Source of the DNA: Streptococcus orisasini
GTDB lineage: Bacteria; Bacillota; Bacilli; Lactobacillales; Streptococcaceae
Reading direction: 5' to 3'
DNA length: 56,336 bases
NCBI RefSeq assembly: GCF_001431045.1
Contig: NZ_BCLE01000034.1
Span: 1 to 56,336, forward strand
Shown here: piece after piece, positions 10,119 to 20,221 of the stretch
Layout of the letters: every line of letters begins with the position of its first letter
How positions within the stretch are numbered: position 1 is the first letter of the stretch
Position numbers and translations under genes: made by a program
The notes under the pieces: model-generated
Told to the model about the DNA's origin: nothing
The model's input: only the letters and a program-made list of their open reading frames with translations
The model's database searches: none

Positions 10119-10944
10119 TCGTTTAATTGGTTATCAAGAAGGAAAAGGCTTTCTTTACCGTCTTTCAGGAGCCAGCAAACTGCTCTTCTTTGTTCTTGTT
10201 TCTATCGCCTGTATGACAACCTATGATACGCGGCTGCTTATATTTATTGGTATCTTATCTCTTTATTTGTTTAAGAAGGCTGACATCCATTGGCATCAGA
10301 TTTCCTTTGTGATTAAGTTTATTACTGTTTTTGCTATTATCAATGTTATTGTTGTTTACCTCTTTGCTCCCGACTATGGGGAAGCAATTTATGGTGCAAA
10401 GACTGTCTTATGGACAGGCTGGGGCCGGTTTTATGTAAGCGGTCAGGAGCTGTTTTATCTCCTGAACTTATCGCTTAAGTATTTTTGCAGTGTCCCTTTG
10501 GCTGTGCTCTTTCTGATGACAACTCATCCCAGTCAGTTTGCCTCCAGCCTCAATCAAATTGGGGTTCCCTATAAAATAGCTTACGCTGTAAGCTTAACCC
10601 TGCGTTATATTCCTGACGTTCAGGAAGAATTTTATATGATTCGCATGTCCCAGGAAGCACGCGGTCTAGAATTATCCAAAAAAGCAAAATTGTTGGAACG
10701 TATCAAGGGTAATTTGCAAATTGTCATTCCTTTAATTTTTAGTTCACTGGACAGGATTGATACAGTATCAACGGCTATGGAGCTCCGTCGTTTCGGTAAA
10801 AATAAAAAAAGGACCTGGTATACTTATCAGTCCTTTAGAAAAAATGATTTTCTTACGATTTTTCTGGCCTGCCTGCTTCTAGCTGTTAGCCTTTGGCTGT
10901 TTACAGTCAATAAAGGACGTTTTTACAATCCTTGGACCAAATAG
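10111..10944 (+). CDS. ECF transporter transmembrane T-component (EcfT/CbiQ family)
   Basis: A 277-residue membrane protein of the CbiQ/EcfT family. It has several N-terminal membrane segments, then the coupling-helix region with [14 protein letters not shown] and the second motif [11 protein letters not shown]. These Ala-Arg-Gly-type motifs contact the ATPases. It is the scaffold that joins the S-component to the fused ATPase. The ATG at 10111 follows GAGGAGG, so I prefer it to an in-frame GTG-type start 21 bases upstream. It is last in the operon and ends at a bidirectional terminator. Confidence 0.9.
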   Translation: MANRLIGYQEGKGFLYRLSGASKLLFFVLVSIACMTTYDTRLLIFIGILSLYLFKKADIHWHQISFVIKFITVFAIINVIVVYLFAPDYGEAIYGAKTVLWTGWGRFYVSGQELFYLLNLSLKYFCSVPLAVLFLMTTHPSQFASSLNQIGVPYKIAYAVSLTLRYIPDVQEEFYMIRMSQEARGLELSKKAKLLERIKGNLQIVIPLIFSSLDRIDTVSTAMELRRFGKNKKRTWYTYQSFRKNDFLTIFLACLLLAVSLWLFTVNKGRFYNPWTK

Positions 10945-10963
10945 AATCATGGGTGTTAAAGAC

Positions 10964-11000
10964 AAAAAGACGATGTGAAATTTGTTTGCATCGTCTTTTT
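10964..11000. terminator. Bidirectional terminator between ecfT and rsmG
   Basis: AAAAAGACGATG pairs with CATCGTCTTTTT over a 13-nt loop, giving A- and T-tracts on opposite sides. It serves both convergent genes. Confidence 0.85.
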
Positions 11001-11005
11001 AAACA

Positions 11006-11719
11006 TTACAAAGGTTTTTTGTTGGGAATTCCGGCCCTACGTGGGTATTTGTTGGGCGTTTCTTTTTTCTTGGTCACTAAGGTAAGGTTACGTTCATCTC
11101 CGTTAGGAAGCTGGTAATGATAATTTCCTGAAACCTGACTGAACAGTGTTTTCAGCGCATTCTGAGCAGCCGCAATTTCCTCATCAGCAGCACTGGCTTT
11201 CAGCGCCAGAAGCTGTCCACCTACCTTTAAAAAGGGAATAGTTAGTTCGGACAGCACTTGCAGACGGGCAACAGCCCGGGCAGTAACAAGATCGAACTGA
11301 GCGCGGAAATTTTTGTCCTGACCAAAATCTTCAGCCCTGCCATGATAAAAATGAACATCAGTCAGCTCCAGCTCATCAGCCAGCACCTGCAGGAACTTAA
11401 TGCGCTTATTCAGTGAGTCAATAATTGTCACCTCTAGCTGAGGATAGATGATTTTCATGGGTAGACTTGGAAAACCAGCTCCAGCTCCTATATCTAAAAG
11501 CTTCAGCGGTTTATTTTTGATGAAGCCCTCTAAGATAGGTGCAACAGAATCATAAAAATGCTTAAGATAGACATCTTTCTCCTCAGTGATGGCTGTCAAG
11601 TTAATCTTTTCATTCCATTCGACCAAAAGTTTAAAATAAGAAGCAAACTGCCTTTTTTGCCGATCAGACAGATTGATTTGGTGCTTGGCTAATGCTTGGT
11701 AAAATTCTTCAGGGGTCAT
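11006..11719 (-). CDS. rsmG: 16S rRNA (guanine-N7) methyltransferase RsmG (GidB)
   Basis: A 237-residue Rossmann-fold methyltransferase. The family core is clear: [19 protein letters not shown], the SAM-binding motif [17 protein letters not shown], and [15 protein letters not shown]. It methylates G527 (E. coli numbering) of 16S rRNA, and its loss confers low-level streptomycin resistance. The ATG at 11719 follows AGGAGAAAA. An in-frame extension 40 codons further upstream would run across the promoter and start of the divergent lemA and is rejected. Confidence 0.95.
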   Translation of the reverse strand: MTPEEFYQALAKHQINLSDRQKRQFASYFKLLVEWNEKINLTAITEEKDVYLKHFYDSVAPILEGFIKNKPLKLLDIGAGAGFPSLPMKIIYPQLEVTIIDSLNKRIKFLQVLADELELTDVHFYHGRAEDFGQDKNFRAQFDLVTARAVARLQVLSELTIPFLKVGGQLLALKASAADEEIAAAQNALKTLFSQVSGNYHYQLPNGDERNLTLVTKKKETPNKYPRRAGIPNKKPL

Positions 11720-11807
11720 GTTTTTCTCCTTTTTGTCATCACTTATTCTAACACAATTCTTCTTTTTCTGATATAATGGAAACAAGAATTTTGAAGGAGA
11801 ATAATAC

Positions 11808-12368
11808 ATGTTAATTTGGATTGTTTTAATTGTTGTCATCCTGCTTGTTATTTGGGTGATTGTAGGCTATAACGGCCTTGTAAGAAGCCGTATGCAGACA
11901 CAGGAGGCTTGGAGTCAGATTGATGTGCAGTTAAAACGCAGAAATGATCTTATTCCTAATTTGCTGGAAACAGTCAAAGCCTATGCCAATTATGAACAAA
12001 GCACTCTGGAAAAAGTGACAGAGCTGCGCAGCAAAATTTCTAATGCCAGTACGCCCAATGAAGCTATGCAGGCCAGTGATGCACTTGGAAAGCAAATGGC
12101 TAGTATTTTGGCTGTTGCCGAAAATTATCCTGATCTGAAAGCCAATCAGAACTTCATGAAACTGCAAGATGAACTGACCAATACAGAAAACAAAATTTCT
12201 TATTCACGTCAGCTCTTTAATTCAACAACCGCTAACTATAATGTTAAACTGGAAACCTTCCCAAGCAATGTCATTGCAGGGCTGTTTCACTTTAAAGCCA
12301 GCGAATTTTTGGAAACACCTGAAGAAGAAAAATCAGTGCCAAAAGTTGACTTTAGCGACATGGCCTAG
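11808..12368 (+). CDS. lemA: LemA family protein
   Basis: A 186-residue LemA protein. An N-terminal membrane helix (residues 1-22) is followed by the conserved [36 protein letters not shown] block and an alpha-helical body. The exact function is unknown. In lactic acid bacteria lemA is regularly paired with htpX, as here (12-bp gap), suggesting a membrane quality-control or stress role. RBS AAGGAG. Confidence 0.93.
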   Translation: MLIWIVLIVVILLVIWVIVGYNGLVRSRMQTQEAWSQIDVQLKRRNDLIPNLLETVKAYANYEQSTLEKVTELRSKISNASTPNEAMQASDALGKQMASILAVAENYPDLKANQNFMKLQDELTNTENKISYSRQLFNSTTANYNVKLETFPSNVIAGLFHFKASEFLETPEEEKSVPKVDFSDMA

Positions 12369-12380
12369 GAGAGTAGTGCT

Positions 12381-13280
12381 ATGTTGTTTGATCAAATAGC
12401 CAGCAATAAAAGAAGGACAATTATTTTGTTGTTTGTCTTCTTTCTGCTTTTAGCTGCCATCGGTGCTGCGGTCGGTTACCTTTGGCTGGATAGTTTAATA
12501 GGCGGTCTTATCATTGCTTTAATCATTGGCTTTATCTATGCTTTCAGTATGATTTTTCAATCAACCAATGTTGTAATGGCCATGAATAATGCTAGAGAAG
12601 TGACAGCAGAGGAAATGCCGGATTACTATCATATTGTAGAAGACATGGCTATGGTAGCGCAGATTCCCATGCCGCGTGTCTATGTGGTTGATGATCCTTC
12701 GCTCAATGCCTTTGCGACCGGTTCCAGCCCTAAGAACGCTGCGGTTGCAGCAACAACAGGACTTTTAGCTCTTATGAACCGTGAAGAGTTAGAGGGCGTT
12801 ATCGGGCATGAAGTCAGCCATATCCGCAATTATGATATCCGAATTTCAACGATTGCCGTGGCTCTTGCCAGTGCTGTGACTCTTATTTCCAGTATCGGAG
12901 GGCGCATGATGTGGTTTGGCGGTGGTAGGAATCGCCGGTCAAATGACAGTGAAGGCGGCGGTTATGTGCAGATTATCCTGCTGATTTTTTCCATTTTAGC
13001 TATTGTTTTAGCGCCTTTAGCAGCTAGTTTAGTCCAGCTGGCTATCTCTCGCCAGCGTGAATATTTGGCGGATGCCAGTTCGGTTGAATTGACCCGCAAT
13101 CCGCAAGGGATGATTAAGGCTCTGCGCAAATTGGAGCAGTCTCAGCCCATGGCTCATCCTGTTGATGATGCCAGTGCTGCACTTTACATCAATGATCCTC
13201 AGAAAAAGTCCAGTCTTCAGCACTTATTTTATACCCATCCGCCTCTTGCTGACCGCATCAAGCGCTTGGAGCAAATGTAA
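12381..13280 (+). CDS. htpX: Membrane zinc metalloprotease HtpX
   Basis: A 299-residue M48 protease. The zinc motif is HEVSH at 143-147, with a third ligand region around [16 protein letters not shown]. Two membrane segments lie near the N-terminus (about 15-60) and two more flank residues 155-215. It degrades damaged membrane proteins at the cytoplasmic face. The glycine/arginine-rich loop [15 protein letters not shown] lies between the later membrane segments. Operon with lemA. Confidence 0.95.
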   Translation: MLFDQIASNKRRTIILLFVFFLLLAAIGAAVGYLWLDSLIGGLIIALIIGFIYAFSMIFQSTNVVMAMNNAREVTAEEMPDYYHIVEDMAMVAQIPMPRVYVVDDPSLNAFATGSSPKNAAVAATTGLLALMNREELEGVIGHEVSHIRNYDIRISTIAVALASAVTLISSIGGRMMWFGGGRNRRSNDSEGGGYVQIILLIFSILAIVLAPLAASLVQLAISRQREYLADASSVELTRNPQGMIKALRKLEQSQPMAHPVDDASAALYINDPQKKSSLQHLFYTHPPLADRIKRLEQM

Positions 13281-13365
13281 TCATACTGGAAAAGTGTGTA
13301 TTATATTAGATAATTGCCAGCCAAAACTAGATTAAAAATAATTCTGTACAATAAAAGATTAAATC

Positions 13366-13419
13366 AAAGGAGCAAGAACAGTCGTTGTCTTTGGGAATGC
13401 GATTAGTTTTTGCTCCTTT
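13366..13419 (+). terminator. Probable terminator after lemA-htpX
   Basis: AAAGGAGCAA pairs with TTGCTCCTTT over a loop of about 32 nt. The gap before the next gene (about 290 bp) otherwise shows only AT-rich sequence with a promoter near its right end. Confidence 0.5.
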
Positions 13420-13571
13420 TATACTCAATAACAATCAAAAACAGACTAGGCGATGAACAGCAGCTAACTGAAAAGAAAGATCAAGAACAGGGACAAGGAC
13501 AAGTCAAAAGATTATTGATATAATAGTAAAGACTTGATGTTAATCTGCAAAATTATAGGAGGAAGTAGGGA

Positions 13572-14108
13572 ATGTTTAATATTAATGATATCAAAAAGCA
13601 GCCAGAAGGTGTGGTGTTTGAGAAAAAACTGTCAATTGAAGAAACCGTAAAAGCAAGAAATCCTGAAGTCTTAGCCCTTGAAGATGTTATAGCTAAAGGG
13701 AAAGTCAGCTATGATGGCGGTCTCTACCTTTTAAATTATGACTTGACTTATACAATTAGTCTGCCTTCCAGTCGGTCTTTGGAGACTGTTAAAGAAAAAA
13801 AGTCACTTTTTATTAATGAAGTTTTTATAGAAGCTAGTCAGATGGAGGCTAAGAAAGATTTAGTTGATGAAGATTTAGTTTTGATTTTGGAAGATGCTGT
13901 CATTGATTTAGAAGAAAGTGTTATTGATAATATTTTACTTAATATTCCTCTTCAAATTCTTACTGAAGAAGAAAAACAAGATCAACAGCTGCCCTCAGGA
14001 CAGGACTGGAATCTGCTCAGTGAAGAACAGTACAAAAAACTGCAAAAAGAAAAGCAGGAAAAAAACAGCCCCTTTGCCGCTTTAGACGGATTATTTGATG
14101 AAGAATAA
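13572..14108 (+). CDS. DUF177 (YceD-like) protein
   Basis: A 178-residue acidic protein of the DUF177/YceD family. In many bacteria this gene sits upstream of rpmF and is implicated in 23S rRNA or ribosome maturation. The conserved block around YDGGLYLLNYDLTYTISLPSSRS is recognisable, and the tail is charged and ends SPFAALDGLFDEE. Here it stands alone, with no rpmF after it. RBS AGGAGG. Confidence 0.8.
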   Translation: MFNINDIKKQPEGVVFEKKLSIEETVKARNPEVLALEDVIAKGKVSYDGGLYLLNYDLTYTISLPSSRSLETVKEKKSLFINEVFIEASQMEAKKDLVDEDLVLILEDAVIDLEESVIDNILLNIPLQILTEEEKQDQQLPSGQDWNLLSEEQYKKLQKEKQEKNSPFAALDGLFDEE

Positions 14109-14396
14109 CTTTTTTGATAGTTAGTTTTTAGAATAGCTTCAAAGTTTCAAATTGTTTAATAAATCAAATTTTTTTCTTAGAAAAGGAGCAGAAAAAAACA
14201 ATCATAGCCATTGAAAAAAGAAAATAGAAATAGTATAATGAAAAAACTAGCAGATTATTTTAAAAAATAAAATTTTGAAAAAGGGCTTGGTGAAGCTTGA
14301 ATTTCCTTGATAATAAAGAAGTTTAACGTCATCATAATAAAAAAACAATGACCTTATAAGACTGTAATAAGTTTGTTACTTGGTTTTTATATTTCG

Positions 14397-14421
14397 ATTA
14401 AAGAAATTTTATTTTATTAGA
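14397..14421 (+). promoter_or_regulatory. Promoter region of covR with ATTARA motifs
   Basis: The 353 bp upstream of covR is very AT-rich and has no credible gene. It contains ATTAAA (14397-14402) and ATTAGA (14416-14421), both matching the ATTARA CovR-binding consensus known from group A streptococcus. They overlap the likely -35/-10 region (TATTAT, TATAAAAT near 14426-14436). Autoregulation is an inference. Confidence 0.4.
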
Positions 14422-14461
14422 ATAGTATTATAAAATTTAAGGGTGATTAATAGAGGGGTAT

Positions 14462-15151
14462 ATGGCTAAGAGTATTTTAATTATTGAAGACGAAAAAAAT
14501 CTTGCAAAATTTGTTTCTTTAGAACTGCAGCATGAAGGATACGAGGTTGATGTAGAATACGATGGACGTTCTGGATTGAACAGAGCACTTGAAAAAGATT
14601 TCGATTTGATTCTTCTTGATTTAATGCTGCCAGAAATGGATGGTTATGAAGTAACACGTCGGTTGCAATTGGAGAAAACAACTTATATCATTATGATTAC
14701 TGCTCGTGATTCTGTTATGGATATCGTAACCGGGCTGGATCGCGGTGCAGATGGCTATGTAGTGAAACCGTTTGCTATCGAAGAACTGCTGGCTCGCGTT
14801 CGTGCTATTTTCCGCCGTCAGGATATTGAAAAGGCTAAAAATTCTTCAAAAAATGACAATACCTACCATGATTTACAGCTGGATGTCCACAATCGCGCTG
14901 CGATTAGAAATGGTGAGACCATACCTTTGACCAAGCGTGAGTTTGACTTGCTCAGCGCTCTTATGGAAAATATCAATCAAGTCATGACTAGAGAAGAACT
15001 TTTGGATCGGGTCTGGAAATATGATCAAGAAGCTGAAACGAATGTTGTTGATGTTTATATTCGCTATCTTCGTGGCAAAATTGATGTTTCCGGAAAAGAA
15101 AGCTACATCCAAACTGTTCGTGGTATGGGATACGTTATTCGTGAAAAATAA
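14462..15151 (+). CDS. covR: Orphan response regulator CovR (GcrR)
   Basis: A 229-residue OmpR/PhoB-family regulator. The receiver domain has the acidic pocket IIEDEKN, phospho-acceptor Asp53 (LLDLMLPEMDG), the conserved Thr in ITARDS and Lys in VVKPFAIEELLARV. The C-terminal winged helix has LTKREFDLLSALMENINQV and TNVVDVYIRYLRGKID. No covS kinase follows. The next gene is nrdR, as in S. mutans, where CovR is an orphan that represses glucosyl- and fructosyltransferase and biofilm genes. It has its own terminator and a long promoter region. Confidence 0.93.
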   Translation: MAKSILIIEDEKNLAKFVSLELQHEGYEVDVEYDGRSGLNRALEKDFDLILLDLMLPEMDGYEVTRRLQLEKTTYIIMITARDSVMDIVTGLDRGADGYVVKPFAIEELLARVRAIFRRQDIEKAKNSSKNDNTYHDLQLDVHNRAAIRNGETIPLTKREFDLLSALMENINQVMTREELLDRVWKYDQEAETNVVDVYIRYLRGKIDVSGKESYIQTVRGMGYVIREK

Positions 15152-15157
15152 GAATTT

Positions 15158-15192
15158 AAGGGTTGAACAGGGAAGTTTCTGCCCTTATTTTT
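15158..15192 (+). terminator. Probable terminator after covR
   Basis: AAGGG pairs with CCCTT over a loop of about 19 nt, followed by ATTTTTG. Confidence 0.5.
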
Positions 15193-15325
15193 GTGTCTGT
15201 AAAACAAAAAATCAGCATAATAATAACAGGCTGCTAAGAATTTAGCCTTTTGCTGTTTGCTTTTGTTCCAGACTAAAATATGGTAAAATAAAGTACTGAC
15301 TTGAATCAAGAAACGAGGTGTTTTC

Positions 15326-15817
15326 ATGCGTTGTCCTAGATGCAATTATTTAAAATCCAGCGTTGTTGACAGCCGTCAGGCTGAGGAAGGCAACACGATC
15401 AGACGCCGCCGAGAATGTGAAAATTGCCATACACGTTTTACTACCTTTGAAAGAATTGAAGAATTGCCGCTTTTAGTTGTCAAAAAGGATGGAACCAGAG
15501 AGCAATTTTCCCGCGATAAAATTTTTAATGGCATTATCCGCAGTGCTCAAAAACGTCCTGTGTCCAGCAGTGCTATTGAAAAAGTTGTCAATGACATTGA
15601 GCAAAAGATCCGCAGTGACTATGACAGTGAAGTTTCCAGCGTTGTCATTGGGAACTTAGTTATGGATGAATTGGCAGAACTGGATGAGATTACTTACGTT
15701 CGCTTTGCCAGCGTCTACCGCAGTTTTAAGGATGTTGATGAGATTGAAGCGCTCCTGCAGCAGATTACCAACCGCGTCAGAAGTAAGAAAAAGAGTAGCT
15801 TAGATGAAACCGATTGA
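15326..15817 (+). CDS. nrdR: Transcriptional repressor NrdR
   Basis: A 163-residue NrdR. The N-terminal zinc ribbon uses Cys3, Cys6, Cys31 and Cys34 (CPRC, CENC), and an ATP-cone domain follows ([15 protein letters not shown]). It senses ATP/dATP and represses ribonucleotide reductase genes. It overlaps dnaB by 14 bases and opens the nrdR-dnaB-dnaI-der cluster. A -10-like TAAAAT lies about 40 bp upstream. Confidence 0.97.
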   Translation: MRCPRCNYLKSSVVDSRQAEEGNTIRRRRECENCHTRFTTFERIEELPLLVVKKDGTREQFSRDKIFNGIIRSAQKRPVSSSAIEKVVNDIEQKIRSDYDSEVSSVVIGNLVMDELAELDEITYVRFASVYRSFKDVDEIEALLQQITNRVRSKKKSSLDETD

Positions 15818-16970
15818 TGAATTTCTCTATGTTAGGCAGAACTATCTCCTGCCGGATACTGTCAGCTTAATGCGCTTTTATTTGCCTATTATCGGCAGTG
15901 ACGCTGCGGCTCTCTATCAGTATTTTATCAGTTTTTTTGATAATGGCGAAAAAAGGCATAAATTTAGCGAGATTCTTAATCATACGCAGTTTGGCATGGC
16001 TCGTTTTGAGGAGTCCCTGTCTATTTTGACAGCTATGGATCTGTTGGTTTTTTATGAGAAAGATGGCCTCTACTATGTCAAATTGCTGGCGCCTTTAACT
16101 GCTGAGGCCTTTTGTAAAAATGCTGTTTACCGCAATCTTTTAGAGCAAAAGATAGGACAGGTTGCCTTAGAATATCTGGAACTGGATGTTCCCAAGGATG
16201 CTAGGGATCTGTCCAAACAGTTTTCAGATGTTTTTGGGCCTGCAGAGCAGTCTCAGCCGCAGGAAGCAGTTAAAAGCAAAACAGACTTTGATTTAGACAG
16301 TTTTAAACATCTGATGGCTAGAGATGGCCTACAGTTTAGCAATGAGCAAACAGATGCTGTGGCCTTATATGTTATTTCTGAAAAGTACAAGCTGACCTGG
16401 TATGAAACCTATCTTTTGGCCAAAGAAACAGCCAGTCAGCATAAGATTTCAACCAAGCGCATGCAGCTGAAAAAAGAGCAGGCCAAGCATGGTGATACGG
16501 TCAGTCAATTTTCTAAGGAAGAGCAAATTATTATTCATGAAGCCAAGTCTGACAGGCCTGAGGTTTTTCTGGCTAAGATAAAAAAGACGCGGCATGCAGC
16601 GATTACAGCAGATGAACGAAAACTGCTGGCTGATTTAGCAGAAATGAGTTTTTTGGACGAAGTGATTAATGTTATGGTTTTATATACCGTCTCCAAGACC
16701 AATTCGGCCAATCTCAATAAGCGCTATCTGATGAAAATTGCCAATGATTTTGCCTATCAGAAGGTTGTTTCTGCAGAGCAGGCAGTTGAAAAAATGCGTG
16801 CTTTTTCTGAACGCAAGACGAGCCTAAATCAAGGGAAAACGAAGTCAAAGAGCAATGTTCCCGACTGGAGCAATCAGGACTATAAAAATGAGACAACAGC
16901 AGATGAGCAGGCGCGTTTAGATGAAATTAAACGTCAGACGCTTGCTAGATTGAGAAAGGATGGTGAGTAG
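15804..16970 (+). CDS. dnaB: Replication initiation and membrane attachment protein DnaB
   Basis: A 388-residue Firmicute-type DnaB helicase loader. This is not the E. coli DnaB helicase; it belongs to the DnaB/DnaD domain family. The N-terminal domain begins [18 protein letters not shown], and the C-terminal DnaB2 region has [18 protein letters not shown]. The charged tail includes [19 protein letters not shown]. With DnaD and DnaI it loads the replicative helicase at oriC. It is coupled to nrdR upstream and abuts dnaI directly. Confidence 0.93.
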   Translation: MKPIDEFLYVRQNYLLPDTVSLMRFYLPIIGSDAAALYQYFISFFDNGEKRHKFSEILNHTQFGMARFEESLSILTAMDLLVFYEKDGLYYVKLLAPLTAEAFCKNAVYRNLLEQKIGQVALEYLELDVPKDARDLSKQFSDVFGPAEQSQPQEAVKSKTDFDLDSFKHLMARDGLQFSNEQTDAVALYVISEKYKLTWYETYLLAKETASQHKISTKRMQLKKEQAKHGDTVSQFSKEEQIIIHEAKSDRPEVFLAKIKKTRHAAITADERKLLADLAEMSFLDEVINVMVLYTVSKTNSANLNKRYLMKIANDFAYQKVVSAEQAVEKMRAFSERKTSLNQGKTKSKSNVPDWSNQDYKNETTADEQARLDEIKRQTLARLRKDGE

Positions 16971-17873
16971 ATGGAAAAAATTGGGCAAACCCTAGCTAAA
17001 AAGAATCATCAAAAGCACTATGATACTGAAAAAATGATGCAGGCTATTTTAGCAGATCAAGACATTGCTGATTTTATCGTTGCTCATCATTTGACTCAGG
17101 AACAGATTAAGATTAGTCTGCCTAAATTTAATCAGTATTTGATAGAACGCGACCGCTTTAAAAATCGCGATGTATCTTATGTGGCCAAGGGTTACCAGCC
17201 AATTTTGGATATGAATGAAGGCTATGCAGATGTTTCTTATTTGGAAACCAAAGAACTTAAAGATGCTCAGAAAAAACAGGCGGTTTCAGAACGAATCAAT
17301 GTTGTCAGCCTGCCTAGATCTTATAAGAACATCTCTTTTGATGATATCAGTCTTGATGATGTCAAGCGCTTGGATGTTTTTAAGATGGTTGCTGATTTTG
17401 TTGAAAATTATCCCAACCCCGAGCAAAAAGGCCTTTACCTCTATGGAGATATGGGGATCGGCAAATCTTACCTAATGGCAGCTATGGCTCATGAATTGTC
17501 AGAACAAAGAGGTGCAGCAACTACCTTACTGCATTTTCCAAGTTTTACCATTGATGTGAAGAATGCTATTAACACAGGTACTGTTAAAGATGAGATTGAT
17601 GCTGTTAAAAAGGCTGAAGTTCTGATTTTGGATGACATTGGTGCTGAGCAGAGCACTTCCTGGATTCGGGATGAAGTGTTGCAGGTCATTTTACAGTACC
17701 GTATGTTAGAAGAACTGCCTACCTTTTTTACCTCTAATTACAGTTTTAAAGATTTAGAAGCTAAATTAGCCAATATCCGTGGAAGTGATGAAACCTGGCA
17801 GGCCAAGCGTGTCATGGAACGGATTCGCTATTTAGCTAAAGAAGTTCACCTAGAGGGTGAAAACAGAAGATAA
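16971..17873 (+). CDS. dnaI: Primosomal helicase loader DnaI
   Basis: A 300-residue DnaC/DnaI AAA+ ATPase. Walker A is GDMGIGKS (159-166), Walker B is VLILDDIG, and sensor 1 is TFFTSNY. The N-terminal domain (about 1-110) binds the replicative helicase. The protein contains no cysteine at all, so the zinc-binding module described for Bacillus subtilis DnaI is absent here. The start follows the dnaB stop codon with no gap (RBS GGTGAG inside dnaB), and der begins 9 bp after its stop. Confidence 0.94.
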   Translation: MEKIGQTLAKKNHQKHYDTEKMMQAILADQDIADFIVAHHLTQEQIKISLPKFNQYLIERDRFKNRDVSYVAKGYQPILDMNEGYADVSYLETKELKDAQKKQAVSERINVVSLPRSYKNISFDDISLDDVKRLDVFKMVADFVENYPNPEQKGLYLYGDMGIGKSYLMAAMAHELSEQRGAATTLLHFPSFTIDVKNAINTGTVKDEIDAVKKAEVLILDDIGAEQSTSWIRDEVLQVILQYRMLEELPTFFTSNYSFKDLEAKLANIRGSDETWQAKRVMERIRYLAKEVHLEGENRR

Positions 17874-17882
17874 GGAGTAGTA

Positions 17883-19193
17883 ATGGTTTTACCAACCGTA
17901 GCGATTGTCGGCCGTCCTAATGTCGGCAAGTCGACACTTTTTAACCGTATAGCTGGTGAACGTATTTCCATCGTTGAAGACGTTGAAGGAGTGACAAGGG
18001 ACAGGATTTATGCCAGTGCTGAATGGCTCAACCGGAAATTTTCCTTGATTGATACAGGCGGCATTGATGATGTTGATGCGCCGTTTATGGAACAAATCAA
18101 GCATCAGGCTGACATTGCCATGACAGAGGCTGATGTTATTGTTTTTGTAGTGTCCGGTAAGGAAGGTGTTACGGATGCTGATGAGTATGTTGCAAGGATT
18201 CTCTACCGTACCAACAAGCCTGTTATCCTTGCTGTCAATAAGGTTGACAATCCTGAAATGCGCAATGACATTTATGATTTTTATTCGCTTGGTTTAGGAG
18301 ATCCTTATCCTGTTTCATCTGTTCATGGACTTGGAACCGGAGACGTGCTGGATGCTATTGTTGAAAATCTTCCGACAAAACTCGAGGAAAATAATCCTGA
18401 TGTGATAAAGTTCAGTCTGATCGGCCGTCCCAATGTTGGTAAATCCAGTCTTATTAATGCCATTTTAGGAGAAGAGCGCGTGATTGCAAGTCCCGTTGCC
18501 GGTACCACGCGCGATGCTGTTGACACGCATTTTACAGACAGCCAAGGTCAGGAATTTGTCATGATTGACACTGCTGGTATGCGAAAATCTGGAAAAGTCT
18601 ACGAAAATACCGAGAAATATTCTGTCATGCGTGCTATGCGCGCCATTGAGCGTTCGGATGTCATACTTATGGTTATCAATGCTGAAGAAGGAATCCGCGA
18701 ATATGATAAACGTATTGCGGGCTTTGCTCATGAAGCTGGTAAAGGGATTATCATTGTTGTTAACAAGTGGGATACTCTTAAAAAAGACAACCATACAGTC
18801 TCTAACTGGGAAGAAGATATTCGTGATCAATTCCAATTCCTGTCTTACGCCCCAATCATTTTTGTTTCTGCCTTAACTAAGCAGCGTCTTAATAAGCTGC
18901 CAGATATGATTAAACAAATCAGCCAAAGTCAAAATACCCGAATCCCATCAGCAGTGCTCAATGATGTCATCATGGATGCGGTTGCTCTTAATCCAACGCC
19001 GACTGATAAAGGCAAGCGTCTCAAAATCTTTTATGCAACACAGGTTGCTGTCAAGCCGCCGACTTTTGTTATTTTTGTCAATGAAGAAGAACTGATGCAC
19101 TTCTCTTATCTGCGTTTCTTAGAAAATCAAATCCGCCAAGCCTTTGTTTTCGAAGGAACTCCTATTCATTTAATTGCCCGAAAACGCAAATAA
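17883..19193 (+). CDS. der: Ribosome-associated GTPase Der (EngA)
   Basis: A 436-residue protein with two tandem GTPase domains, each with a G1 motif [10 protein letters not shown] (near residues 9 and 181), G3 DTGG / DTAG, and G4 NKVD / NKWD. A C-terminal KH-like domain begins around KLPDMIKQ. It is essential for 50S subunit maturation. It is the last gene of the nrdR-dnaB-dnaI-der cluster and is followed by a strong terminator. Confidence 0.98.
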   Translation: MVLPTVAIVGRPNVGKSTLFNRIAGERISIVEDVEGVTRDRIYASAEWLNRKFSLIDTGGIDDVDAPFMEQIKHQADIAMTEADVIVFVVSGKEGVTDADEYVARILYRTNKPVILAVNKVDNPEMRNDIYDFYSLGLGDPYPVSSVHGLGTGDVLDAIVENLPTKLEENNPDVIKFSLIGRPNVGKSSLINAILGEERVIASPVAGTTRDAVDTHFTDSQGQEFVMIDTAGMRKSGKVYENTEKYSVMRAMRAIERSDVILMVINAEEGIREYDKRIAGFAHEAGKGIIIVVNKWDTLKKDNHTVSNWEEDIRDQFQFLSYAPIIFVSALTKQRLNKLPDMIKQISQSQNTRIPSAVLNDVIMDAVALNPTPTDKGKRLKIFYATQVAVKPPTFVIFVNEEELMHFSYLRFLENQIRQAFVFEGTPIHLIARKRK

Positions 19194-19199
19194 AAACAA

Positions 19200-19245
19200 C
19201 GAGAGTTTGGGACACAATCATAACTGTCTGTCCCAAACTCTTTCT
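19200..19245 (+). terminator. Terminator after der
   Basis: GAGAGTTTGGGACA pairs with TGTCCCAAACTCTTTC over a loop of about 13 nt, with a short T-rich tail. Confidence 0.85.
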
Positions 19246-19363
19246 TTGTTTAACCAATAGTTGATTAGATTTACTTCGTTCTCGATTTTAATCAATTGCG
19301 TAAGCAAAGCCACAAAATCCATTTGGAAGCTTATTCTCATTTTACAAATATAAGGAGAAAATG

Positions 19364-19987
19364 ATGTATCAAAAACTCAGTACTTATCTTGATTATCGAG
19401 GCTTTAAATATATTAAACCTGAAAAGGCAGGCCATTTAGCAGCTGAAATGAAGGACTTAAAAGCTCTGGGACAGGCTGCGCGTGCTGAATTTACCGAGAT
19501 AGCTAAAACTCTGGAACCTAAAGTTGCGCCATTTCAGATGACTCGTGTTAGCAATTGGGCTAATCAAGCTCAGATAGCTAGACCTCATTTTTGGTGTTAT
19601 TTTAAAAGACCAGAAGACAGTCAAGATGATGTTGGGATTGCTATTAGACTCTATGGAGATTCAGCTGATTTTGGAATTTCAGTCGAGGTTAGTTTTATCG
19701 AACGCAAAAAATCAGAAATGACTCTCCTTAAACAGCATAAGGTTTTGGAAATACCGATTGCTGAGCCGCTTTATTATTTTGCTCAGGAAAATGGAGAGAG
19801 TCATCGGGTGTCAGGAACAGAAGTCAACCGTCAGGATTTACGAGAAAAAATTGCAAGTGGTCAGGTTCGAAAAGTTCTGGTTAAGTATGATATTCCTATA
19901 TTAGAAGGCCTAGATTTAACAACTCTGACTGATCAATTAGCACAGGGATTTGACAGGCTTATGCCTTATTATCAGGTAACCAGATGA
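19364..19987 (+). CDS. Conserved streptococcal protein of unknown function
   Basis: A soluble 207-residue protein that I do not recognise as a defined family. There is no signal peptide or membrane segment. Visible features are a short acidic/basic helical start (YQKLSTYLDYRGFKYIKPEK), a central block rich in aromatic residues (RPHFWCYFKRPEDS), beta-strand-rich DVGIAIRLYGDSADFGISVEVSFIERKK, and the end LMPYYQVTR. Two ATGs occur in tandem; the second (19364) has better spacing from AAGGAG. A gene in this position, between der and the com/mutacin region, is also expected in S. mutans. It is transcribed alone after der's terminator. Confidence 0.65.
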   Translation: MYQKLSTYLDYRGFKYIKPEKAGHLAAEMKDLKALGQAARAEFTEIAKTLEPKVAPFQMTRVSNWANQAQIARPHFWCYFKRPEDSQDDVGIAIRLYGDSADFGISVEVSFIERKKSEMTLLKQHKVLEIPIAEPLYYFAQENGESHRVSGTEVNRQDLREKIASGQVRKVLVKYDIPILEGLDLTTLTDQLAQGFDRLMPYYQVTR

Positions 19988-20047
19988 AAGATGTTAAGCA
20001 GCTTTGACTCATAACTTTTCATGCCTATGTCGTAGAGTACTGTTCAT

Positions 20048-20220
20048 ATGAATACATAAGCATTTGAACAATTTGATATCATGGATGATGAAGTGCTTTC
20101 AGTTGTTGAAGGTGGGGTATTATTAGATGTGTACTTGGAACAGCAGGCTTAGGTTTTGTAAGTGGCGTGGGAGCTGGTACGGTATCTGGAACAACCGTAG
20201 GTGCTGCTATATTTTGTTGA
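20048..20220 (+). pseudogene. cipB: Broken mutacin V (CipB/NlmC)-like bacteriocin gene
   Basis: The leader reads MNT-stop-AFEQFDIMDDEVLSVVEGG: codon 4 is TAA where the two intact relatives in this window have a leucine codon. After the GG site the frame is lost by one base. In the shifted frame a core runs IIRCVLGTAGLGFVSGVGAG to VGAAIFC and ends at TGA (20218-20220). The recoverable core resembles S. mutans CipB/NlmC (mutacin V), whose core starts GMIRCALGTAG and ends GAATFC as I recall it. The core here is shorter, so an internal deletion is likely too. One nonsense mutation plus one frameshift make a functional product very unlikely. No good ribosome-binding site is visible. Confidence 0.75.
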
Positions 20221-20221
20221 T

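Noticed and set aside
11720..11839. 40-codon extension of rsmG
   Set aside because: It overlaps the lemA promoter and start; the internal ATG at 11719 has a good RBS and matches the RsmG N-terminus.
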